In this document: positions 1-8,454 of the stretch, piece after piece
How positions within the stretch are numbered: position 1 is the first letter of the stretch
How the letters are laid out: each line of letters opens with the position of its first letter
NCBI GenBank assembly: GCA_016946835.1
Contig: JACVTC010000637.1
Span: forward strand, 1-14,066
Origin: Neocallimastix lanati (nom. inval.)
Lineage: Eukaryota > Neocallimastigomycota > Neocallimastigomycetes > Neocallimastigales > Neocallimastigaceae
DNA: 14,066 nucleotides
Direction: 5' to 3'
Program-made: the position numbers and the translations under genes
Notes under the pieces: generated by a model
Seen by the model: only the letters and a program-made list of their open reading frames with translations
The model's database searches: none
What the model was told of the DNA's origin: nothing

Positions 1-1978
1 ACTGTCAATAAAATAATATCATATAATATAAATCATTGTTTTTTCTATGTTATTTTATTAGTAATAACTAAAAAACATCAAAAATTTATTAAATAGTACA
101 TACTCAATATATATATCTATCAAATTTAGTTATTTTATTAATAAATAATACAAATACATATTTTTTATTAGCTTTTATAATAGTAATAACTAATTTTAAT
201 AACTATTATAAAAGCTAATAAAAAATATGTATTTATGTTATTTATTAATAAAATAACATCACCAAATTCATTAAATCACTAACATTTAACATGAGCTATT
301 TTTTCTTTACCATTTCATTCAATGATTATATTTGTATATATGTAATTAATTTACTTAATTATTGTTTTTATCATTGAAAATCTTTTACTAATTTTTGAAA
401 ATTTTAAGTTTTATTATTGAAAATCTATTACTAATTCTAATTGAAATTTCAATTTATATTAAATATAATTGTATAAATAACTACAAAATCACTTTTAATC
501 TTCTTTTAATTATTTACTAATACTTTATATAATAAATCATAACTTTTTTATTATTAGTATTATCGATTTATTATTTGAATAATTAATAAATAATTAAAGG
601 TGAAAAAGTAAGCGATATGATGAAAAGAAATGTAAAAATTAATAAATAATAAATAAATAAATATTAAATTGATTAATTCTCATTTTTTAATATGTCACTC
701 TGTAGTAAATTGAGTTTTCAATATTTTTTTATATGGCTATTTTTTTATATAAATATATATGTAGTACATTATAAATATATTACAATATAGAATAATATAT
801 ACTCTATTATTAATCTTAATAAAAATATATAATATTAATAACAAAGAAATTTATTTAATAAATATAATCAATCAATATATAGAACTTGTACCACAATTAA
901 AAAACATTAATTATTAAAGTTCGAAATTATATTGGATATTTATAATATAATATTCTTAGTAATAAATATTAAATTAATAAAAATTATTCGTTAAATTAAA
1001 AAAACTTGGATTATATATATAATATATTTGATATATATAATTATAAATTAAATATTTTATATTAAAAATAAATTTGTAATATATTAGAAATGTATTTTTT
1101 TCAATCTAATATATAATTTATCTATATATAGAATAATGTCTATATTTTTAATATATATTAAATAATGTAATGTAATATATTTAAAAGTTAATATAAAAAC
1201 TGTTAATTTTTTTTTATTTACCGTTGAATATAATTTTAATTTAAAGGTTCTTTTAATGGTTTCAATTTATTATTATAATTAATTTGTAATATATTTATAT
1301 ATGATTTTGTTACCGCTATTAACTTTTAGGAAATAATAAAGTTTATTATTATTATTATTATTTTTACTTTTATATTATTATTCACATTTTTTAATGGAGT
1401 ATTAAAAAAAAATAAAAAAAAAATTAATTATTGAAAAATGAACTTTAAATAATAATAAAATTTTGATAGGTTTTTATCAAATTAATATTAATATTTAATA
1501 TTATTATTATAATTATTATTATTTTATAATTATTAAATATTAAATAAATAAAAAAAAAAAGTGATTTATTAAATTATAAATAAATTATTTTATTTATTAT
1601 AATTACTATTTAAAATAATATTAATTATTAAACGTTATGAGTTTTATTAAATAGAATATTGATTAATTATTTTATTTAATTATTAAAATTATTAAAAAAT
1701 TATTATGAATTCTATTATATAGTTAAATCGTCTCCTAGTTTCATGTTTATTTTTAATTAAAATAAATAATATTGAACATTTTTTTCTTATTTTTTTCTTA
1801 TTTTATATTATTTTATTTTAATTAAATCTTATATTTTAATATTTATATATATAAATTAAATATTATTTATTTGCTTATTTATATATATATATATATAATT
1901 TATTAAAAATTATTTTATCTTTTTTCTTTCTTTCTTTTTTTTTTTTGTTATAAATATTCAAAAAAGTACTTTTTATTT

Positions 1979-2010
<32 letters not shown>

Positions 2011-2699
2011 ATATTTTGATGAGTATTTGTAAATTATATTGTTGTAAATAGATATATTTTCAAGTAATATTAAAAGTTTAAATAATTATAAAAAATAATT
2101 ATTAATTTTTTTTTTTTAAATAAAAAAACATAAATAATTTAAAATTTTATTTCTTATTTAATTATATTATTTATTATTTATTTTCATATTTAATATAAAT
2201 CATTTTTTTTTGTAATTTAAATAATTTTTTTTTTTTAAAAAAATAAAACTATATATTTATACATTCTTTTTTGTACCGAAATTATTATTTTTATATAATA
2301 ATTAAAAAGAATTATAAATATATTAGATAATTTATTCAATATTAATTAAAATAATCAAAACAATTAAAAACAAACAAATAAAAAAAACAAAAAATTGTTT
2401 AATAGACATTTTTAAAATAATATAAATTGTATCATATTAAGCCTATAAATCATTATTTATTTAAAGTAAATATTTAATATTGTAATATAAATTACTTTTA
2501 AATTATATAAAATTAAAACAACTAACAATAAATATTTTATAATATAAACTTTGTATATTGTTAAATAATTTTTTTTTTCAAATTTATTTTAAATATAATA
2601 ATAACAATCAAATTGAATATAATATATTATTATCACTATTTCTTATAAATATTGAATCAATTATTTAAAAATAAAGTAATAGTAAATAATAAAATCAAA
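1..2699. other. AT-only intergenic region upstream of the fungalysin gene
   Basis: No gene is visible on either strand. The sequence is nearly all A and T, with poly-T runs (longest about 1984-2010), short TA repeats and scattered ATT/AAT triplet runs. The only organised structure I see is the long inverted repeat at 129-257. The last few hundred bases must hold the promoter and 5' leader of the fungalysin gene. In this composition TATA-like strings are everywhere, so no specific promoter element can be named. Confidence 0.75.
129..257. repeat. Long inverted repeat, foldback or MITE-like hairpin
   Basis: The 56-base arm at 129-184 is the reverse complement of 202-257 at 54 of 56 positions, with a 17-base spacer. 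The arms include non-trivial strings such as TTATTAGCTTTTATAATAGT and its complement, so this is not a by-product of simple TA repeats. Part of the outer arm, GTTATTTTATTAGTAATAACTAA, recurs near 48-70 as a shortened version with the middle missing. A foldback-type non-autonomous transposon or palindromic duplication fits best. I see no clear target-site duplication. Confidence 0.7.
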
Positions 2700-2765
2700 A
2701 TGAAATTTTGTAATTTAAGAACTACTTTTGTCATAGCCTCTTCTGTCTTATCAGCAGTTAATGCT
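2700..2765 (+). other. Signal peptide coding segment of the fungalysin
   Basis: The first 22 codons give a short positive start (K2, R7), a hydrophobic core (TTFVIASSVLSAV) and an Ala-rich end, so cleavage after about residue 22 (V-N-A) is plausible. The A-rich leader just before the ATG (ATCAAA) is typical of fungal start contexts. This start is preferred because later in-frame ATGs (2813, 2933) would remove the signal peptide or half the propeptide. Confidence 0.75.
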
Positions 2766-4359
2766 GGTGGTTTCTTCCCAAAGAAGACTGTTAAATACTT
2801 GAAAAACCACCTATGAGTTCAGCTTCGTCTGCTGTTGATAATGCTGTTCCATTAAATATTACCCAAATTTCTTTGGATGCTTTAAAAAAAGATTATCCAA
2901 ATATGGAATTTAAAATCGGTAATGTTTAAGAGATGAAAAAAACTAATACTGCATACGTTCATGTTTCACAAGCCGTTAACGGTTATGAAATTATTAATAG
3001 TGCTGCTAATATTAATATTGATATTCCAACTCGTTCTGTTATATCTTCTGGTGCAGCTGTCTGGGAAGATGTTGAAGTATTTGACCCAACAAAGCAAGGT
3101 CTTGAAAATTTAAATTTGGATATTGAAGATGCCTTAGCAAAGGTTGCTGAATACTTCAACTTTAAATACGATAAAGATGAAACTGAATTCAGTGAAAAGA
3201 ACGGTCTCTACACTATTGAAGGTGTTAGTTTCACATTTGATAGAACAGCAAGAGGTGAAAAGAAATACATTACTATCTCTGAAAAGTATGTAGATTGTGT
3301 TTGGGAATTGTCTCTTGAAATTGGTGAAACTTGGTATTTAGCTAGAATTAGTGCTACAACGGGTGGTTTATTAAATGTTGAAAATATTGCCAGTCATGCC
3401 GTCTACAATGCTATTCCATGGAATAAGATTGATATTACTAATGGTCGTATGCTTTACGTTGATCCATACGATAAGGAAGCTTCTCCATTAGGTTGGCATA
3501 ATATTGATGAACATACCGGTTCGAAAGATACTTCTGGTAATAATATTATTGTCCAAGAAAACCATCAAGGTTTCTGAAATTGATATGGATACTAAGAGAG
3601 CATTTGGTGGTGATAGCTTAGTTTTCGATTATCCATTAGATCTTAATTCTCCAAAGGTTGAAGATTACTTTGGTGCTGCTGCTACCAACGTTTTCGTTTT
3701 AACTAATAAATTACATGATGTTTACTATAAATTTGGTTTCAATGAACAATTTGGTAATTTCCAAGTTAATAACTTTGGTAAGGGTGGTGCTGGTAACGAC
3801 CCTGTTAAAGTTTTAATTCAAGATCGTTCCGGTTCTAACAATGCTAACTTTGCTACCCCAGTTGATGGTTTCTCTCCAAAGATGAGACTTTATCCATTTA
3901 CTTCTCAAACTCCTGAAAAGGATTCTGCCTTAGTCAATCAAATTATGATTCATGAATACAGTCATGGTGTCACTCAACGTTTAACTGGTGGACCAGACAA
4001 AACTAGTTGCTTAAGTAGTGATGAATCTAATGCTCTTAGTGAAGGTTGGAGTGATTTCTTTGCTATTGCCATGGAACTTAATTCCACCAACAAACGTGGA
4101 TGATCCATTTACCATGTTTGAATGGCTTTACGGTACTTTTGCTAGAACAAAGCCAATTTGTTCTGATATGAGTATTAACGATTTAACTTACAAATCTTTA
4201 ACCTACCCAGTTTCTGGTCAATTAGAATGTCACATGGGTGGTGAAGTTTGGGTTAATGCTTTAAATGAAGTTTTATGGAACTTTATTGAATTACATGGTA
4301 TTTCTAATGATGTTTCCGAAAGTGAAATTACTAGTAAATCTGAAGGAAATGTTCTTGCT

Positions 4360-4515
4360 GTAAGTGTTTTATTATTATTATTATTATTTTCTATTTAATT
4401 TTATTTTTCTTTATTTTTTTTTTAAAAAAAAAAAATTAAAAAAAAAAAAATGAATACGAATAAAATATTTATATATATATATTTATTTTTAATTTTTATT
4501 TATTATAAAAAATAG
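4360..4515 (+). other. Phase-0 spliceosomal intron in the fungalysin gene
   Basis: The donor GTAAGT begins at 4360, directly after the codons for GNVLA. The acceptor TAG ends at 4515 and the next exon opens with IQIVIDALKIQPC. The join falls between codons and restores the conserved fungalysin C-terminal block without a gap. The 156-base interior is nearly pure A/T with stops in all frames. No strong TACTAAC-like branch site stands out. Confidence 0.9.
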
Positions 4516-4749
4516 ATTCAAATTGTTATTGATGCCTTAAAGATTCAACCATGTAATCCATCATTCTTAGAAGCTCGTGATGCTATTGTTCTTGCTCAAA
4601 AGCAACGTTTCAATGATAAAGATTTACATTGTGCTATCTGGAAAGGTTTTGCCAAACGTGGTATGGGTATTAATGCTCAACCACCTTCTCAAAGTGGTGA
4701 TGAATTCCTTTACATTGATAACTATGATGTTCCTACTGAATGTATGTAA

Positions 4750-5867
4750 ATAAGTATCAGATGAAGAAAAAAAAAATAAATAAATAAATTACTATGATAT
4801 TATTTATTTATTTTTTTTTATATTCAAAAATAAACAAATTTATATAATTATATATATATAAGTTTATTATATGTAAGTATATAAATTTGTTTATTTTATA
4901 AAATATCAAATATAATTAATTTATATATGAAAGTTATTATTTTTGATATTTTTTATTTTTCTTATTAGAGAAATTAAAATTATTTAAAATTTGGAATAAA
5001 ATAGTAAAATTTTTTTATACACATCATATCTGTTTTTAAATTATTTAAATTTCCTTTACTTTTTTTTTTTTTTTTTCTTTTCTTATTTTTTAAATAAATA
5101 AATATTAACAAAATATTAACATTATAACATTAAAATTGAAGCAAATAAAAAAAAAATTTACATTTTAAATTTTTATTTATCCTTAAAATTTTTTTCTTTA
5201 GTTTTTTATTAATATAAATATAAAAATTGTAAAAAAAAAAAACTAATTTTTTTTTATAGAATATATAAAATATAAAATATGTTATTTACAGTTAATACAT
5301 ACTATCATTAAGAAATATATATATATATATTAAATGAAAAATAATCTCAAAAGATATTTCTTTATATAATTTTAAATATATAATGCGTGTATTTTTTTTT
5401 TTTTTTTTGTTTCAATATAGAATAATTTCCTTTAATACATGTATAATAAAATAAATAACAAGAAAGAATTGATAATAATTAAAATATTTTATTACCATAT
5501 ATGAGAGTTTATAAATAGTTTTTGTTTTGTTTAATTTTGTTTTATTTATTATTGTATATTTATATTTCAATTTTTATTTCTATTCTATTTTTTTTTTTTA
5601 TTTTAACCATAATACTAATGTAAAATGTAGTATGGTTGAGTATATATATAAACAGTTATATAAAATTAGCATATTTAAACATATATATTAATATATATGT
5701 AAATATTGTTATATATTATGTATATATAATAGTATATTATATATAACAAGATATATATAATATATTTTAAATATAGTATAAAAATGTTTGATATGTAAAT
5801 TATATGTTATATATATGTTTTATATATAATATTTTGTATATATTAATATTTATACACATGTAAAAAC
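4750..5867. other. Intergenic AT-rich region after the fungalysin gene
   Basis: No gene seen. It holds the presumed 3' UTR (AATAAA strings directly after the stop, 4775-4790), the hairpin at 4827-4897, poly-T and poly-A runs near 5062, 5230 and 5393, and a stretch of TATATA-rich DNA at 5640-5860. Confidence 0.7.
4827..4897. repeat. Perfect 20-bp inverted repeat downstream of the fungalysin stop
   Basis: AAAATAAACAAATTTATATA at 4827-4846 is exactly matched in reverse complement at 4878-4897, with a 31-base AT spacer. It starts about 80 bases after the stop codon. It could shape the 3' end of the transcript or be a small foldback repeat. A looser outer pair, ATATCAAA near 4902-4909 and TTTGATAT near 4943-4950, extends the symmetry. 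Confidence 0.65.
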
Positions 5868-6022
5868 ATGACCATTATAAAACTCCTATAGTGAACTGTC
5901 TAAGTGTATGAAACCTGACACTCATGCCAGTATAGAACATATTTCATAGTAGAAGTAACCTTTTGTTACCAAAGCGATGATACGTATATAAATTATATGA
6001 AACGCTGTTTGTAGAAGGGAGT
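5868..6022. other. GC-richer island of unknown nature, possible structured RNA or repeat relic
   Basis: This stretch is clearly less AT-rich than its surroundings (23 of 60 bases G or C at 5881-5940, against almost none nearby) yet has no convincing open frame. It can fold locally: TATGAAA (5907-5913) pairs with TTTCATA (5942-5948), GTAAC (5955-5959) with GTTAC (5965-5969), and AGCG (5973-5976) with CGCT (6003-6006). I compared it by eye with U1, U2, U4, U5, U6, U3 and tRNA features and found no match. It ends abruptly at a minisatellite. Confidence 0.3.
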
Positions 6023-6170
6023 AATAATAAATAATAAAAAGTAATAATAAATAAATAATAAAAAGTAATAATAAATAAATAATAAAAAGTAATAATAAAT
6101 AAATAATAAAAAGTAATAATAATAAATTATAATAATAAATAATAATAAATTATAATAATAAATAATAAAA
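6021..6170. repeat. 24-bp minisatellite grading into an AAT microsatellite
   Basis: Three exact copies of a 24-base unit (6041-6064, 6065-6088, 6089-6112), each a GTAATAATAAATAAATAAT core plus A's, follow a 20-base shortened copy at 6021-6040. The array then decays into AAT/AAATTAT repeats up to about 6170. The G at the start of each unit gives clear register. Confidence 0.85.
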
Positions 6171-6536
6171 GTTGTGGAGGTTTATAAACCAAAGATATTA
6201 ATTTTAATTTCTTCCTCCCTAAAAAAATAAAAATAAAATAAATTATTTTTCTTTCATCATCCCTTTTTTATGATGCTATGTTTGGAATTAATGAATATGT
6301 GTATTAACTGTTGGTTATTAATCTTTTTTTTTTTTTTTTTTTAGTAACTTTATTCAACTTCATTCTTATAAAGGTTCTACTTTTTGATATATTTTGCTTA
6401 ATATTTCCCATTTAACAATATATTTATAACATATTTTTCATTTAAATTGTAATTAATAGAGCAATAATTTTAATAATTAATATATGAAACAATACAATTG
6501 TATTCTCTTCTTAGTTCTGAAAAAGAAAAACATAAA
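6171..6536. other. Non-coding spacer with small hairpins
   Basis: No gene is supported. It has a slightly less AT-rich patch at 6170-6220 (GTTGTGGAGGTTTATAAACC, a short self-complementary motif, then CTTCCTCCCT), a hairpin CATCAT...ATGATG around 6256-6276, and a poly-T run near 6324-6342. On the minus strand a short coding-like string (FSELRREYNCIVSYINY) lies at about 6470-6525; it is too short to assign. Confidence 0.5.
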
Positions 6537-6646
<110 letters not shown>

Positions 6647-7104
6647 GTATAGATAAATAAACATAAAATAAAATATTAATAATTTAATTAAAAACTAAAA
6701 AATGTTAGTTATTAATAATTTTAAATTAGTAAAATATATTAAGTTGATTTCATTTTAGCACAATTGTTTTTTTTTTTTTTTTTTTTTTTTTCATTTCAAA
6801 ATATTTAACGTATTTTTTGATGTATTATATACTATATGTTCTATATTGTTCTAATAATTCTAATTTTTATAATTTTTTAAATGGTTTTTTTTTTTATAAA
6901 ATATTCTAAAAAATTTCAAAAATTGATCATTATTATTTGTTTCTATATCAATAATATATTCAGGATTTACAAAAGATAACTTCGAAATCACTTCATAATA
7001 AATATATATATTATTATATTTTACTTCATTATAACATAATTCATTTTTTTTTTAAAAAACTATAATACTCTTTTATAGAGCCATATATAGTATTTAATAT
7101 TTAG

Positions 7105-7113
7105 CTTAGGAAA
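7105..7113. repeat. 9-bp target-site duplication, left copy
   Basis: CTTAGGAAA here is repeated exactly at 7489-7497, on the two sides of the nested element. In the host transposase it equals three whole codons (TTT CCT AAG on the minus strand). Nine bases is the typical duplication length for Mutator-like transposition. Confidence 0.8.
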
Positions 7114-7488
7114 GGGAGTGAAGGGAGTGGGGCATTTCTCCAAGTTGCATTTCGCCAAATGGCGTATTATTATAATGTTGTATTTCACCAGGTTGCAACA
7201 ATTGAAAATTATGGATAAATAAATAAAATATTATTAATATTGATATTATTTATTTTCTCAAAGTAAATATTTAAATATATATTATAAATATATTTTTTAA
7301 AATAAATATATAAATATTATTAATATTGATATTATTTATTTTCTCAATGTAAATATTTAAATATAGGCTATAAATATATTTTTTATATCTAAATATTACA
7401 AATAATCGGGAGAGTTGCATTTTACCAAGTGGTGTATTAGTAAATATGCATTTTAATGACATGGCACTTGGCGAAATGCAACTCTCGC
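7114..7488. mobile_element. 375-bp non-autonomous MITE-like element nested in the MULE transposase
   Basis: The element is bracketed by CTTAGGAAA repeats and has no coding capacity. Its ends carry inverted, GC-richer sequence: 7123-7145 matches the reverse complement of 7466-7488 at 18 of 23 positions. A second, internal inverted copy (7408-7431 against 7465-7488, 21 of 24) forms a hairpin at the right end. The interior is an 86-base tandem duplication of AT-rich DNA. A short extra GGGAGTGAA (7114-7122) precedes the left inverted repeat and looks like a local duplication of GGGAGTGGG. The 9-bp duplication and hairpin ends suggest a Mutator-derived MITE mobilised in trans. The boundaries are supported by in-frame continuity of the host gene when it is removed. 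Confidence 0.75.
7226..7397. repeat. 86-bp tandem duplication inside the MITE-like element
   Basis: ATTATTAATATTGATATT occurs at 7230 and again at 7316, and the following bases stay aligned with period 86 to about 7385. The copies differ at few sites, for example CTCAAAG against CTCAATG, and TATATT against TAGGCT. The low divergence suggests the duplication is younger than the decay of the surrounding transposase. Confidence 0.8.
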
Positions 7489-7497
7489 CTTAGGAAA
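7489..7497. repeat. 9-bp target-site duplication, right copy
   Basis: Exact second copy of CTTAGGAAA; see 7105-7113. The host reading frame (EKIFPK on the minus strand) runs through this copy up to the element's edge. Confidence 0.8.
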
Positions 7498-8160
7498 TAT
7501 TTTTTCTACTGGGCTAGATATGCCTTTTTCAAAATCACAATGAAAAATATTTGGAGCATATAGTATTATTATTATATTGAATAGCATTATTTTTTTTTTA
7601 TTTCTTCAAATAACATCTCATAAGTAGCTTGTTTTTCATTTTTAATATCAAAAAAGTAGTAGTATAGAAATTATTTAAATCTGTAATATAAATTCTAGTA
7701 ATAAACACCTGATAACTATATTTAAGGGTAATATAAAAAGTACCATTTGCAAATATATTTTCATTATGGTTTCATAAATAATTTTGCTTGGAATGAAAAT
7801 TGGAAGATTATTAAATTAGTATTTTTGAATATCATAAAATTCTCATTTCTTACTGTTTTATAATAATTTGATTTATCAGGAATTTCATCAAATTTTGTTA
7901 TATCAGGAGGTTGTTGCATATTTATATTTCTTGTTATTTAGGATTTAATTAAATTATATTCAGGACATTTAAATCTCATTTCATGTGAAACTTCATTAAA
8001 AATATGCGTTTAGGTTTTATACCCAAAGGAATTGAACTTTTTCTAATTTTATGCTTTGCAATCGATATAAATGAATCAAATTCTTTTTCAAGATAATTAT
8101 GTAAACTTTTATATTTTAAAATTTCATTATAAAATATTGTAAATAAATATTTTATTTTAT

Positions 8161-8208
<48 letters not shown>

Positions 8209-8454
8209 CTTATTATTAACTGTTATTAATATTAAGTTATTTATTATTTATTTAATTATTTATTATGAATAAATTAGTTTTAATTATTTTTTTTTTATTT
8301 TTTTAATTATGGAGCATTTTATAAGAAATATATATTATTTTTTTTATGTTTAAAAAATAAAACATTTTTTTAATTACTTTTTATTCATATTTAGTTATTC
8401 TATTATTCTTTTTTAAATTTAATTATTTATTATGAGTAAATTAGTTTTAATTTT
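8161..8454. other. Poly-A tract and AT spacer between two transposon relics
   Basis: A run of about 36 A's (8168-8204) follows the MULE relic and is followed by T-rich non-coding DNA. A 36-base direct repeat is present at 8250-8285 and 8417-8452. No gene is visible. This is where the 3' end and LTR of the copia relic would be expected if it had been complete. Confidence 0.6.
8250..8452. repeat. 36-bp direct repeat pair
   Basis: 8250-8285 and 8417-8452 match at 35 of 36 positions around the core TTTATTATGARTAAATTAG. The pair is 131 bases apart and sits between the MULE relic and the 3' end of the copia relic. It could be a local duplication or remains of a terminal repeat. Confidence 0.6.

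Larger units (their letters stand above)
2700..4749 (+). pseudogene. Secreted fungalysin-type M36 zinc metallopeptidase, reading frame broken
   Basis: Fungalysins are extracellular zinc endopeptidases made as preproenzymes. The ATG at 2700 opens a signal peptide of about 22 residues (MKFCNLRTTFVIASSVLSAVNA minus its last two forms the core), followed by an FTP/PepSY-like propeptide (about 2830-3450) with the block TAYVHVSQAVNGYEI. The catalytic domain has KLHDVYYKFGFNE, GNFQVNNFGKGG, NNANFATPVDG, the zinc site HEYSH (3951-3965), LTGGP and the third-ligand block SEGWSDF (Glu at 4041). After an intron it ends with IQPCNPSFLEARDA and GFAKRG, stop at 4747. About 630 codons, the usual family size, with no dockerin. 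Four lesions interrupt it: one base short at the A5 run 2802-2806, an in-frame TAA at 2927, one base extra near 3562, and one base extra at 4098-4099. All catalytic residues are kept, so this is either a young pseudogene or sequence error. The family call is certain; functional status is open. Confidence 0.9.
6796..8160 (-). pseudogene. Decayed Mutator-like (MULE) transposase, interrupted by a nested element
   Basis: MULE transposases are DDE-type enzymes that cut and paste DNA transposons. Read right to left on the minus strand, and allowing several frameshifts, the relic gives: HNYLEKEFDSFISIAKHKIR (about 8105-8040), EMRFKCPEYNLIKS then a TAA, QQPPDITKFDEIPDKSNYYK, the block NIFANGTFYITLKYSYQVF (about 7720-7670), QATYEMLFEEIKK, and YAPNIFHCDFEKGISSPVEK (about 7560-7505). 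Past the nested element it continues as LNIKYYIWLYKR, SFVNPEYIID and NIEHIVYNTSKNTLNILK, stop at 6796. The first catalytic motif, normally DGTF, reads NGTF here, so the first Asp is lost; the second (CDFE) is kept. At least two frame changes and several stops make it inactive. Family assignment rests on motif order recalled from this transposase family. Confidence 0.75.

Noticed and set aside
5868-6022. Hammerhead-type ribozyme suggested by GATGA followed by GAAAC across a stem
   Set aside because: The required CUGANGA core is not present; the bases before GATGA are GC, not CT, and the stem between them is weak.
7271-7462. Minus-strand open frame of 63 codons
   Set aside because: It lies inside the non-coding MITE-like element and reads through its tandem duplication; its composition is only Ile, Asn and Tyr codons.
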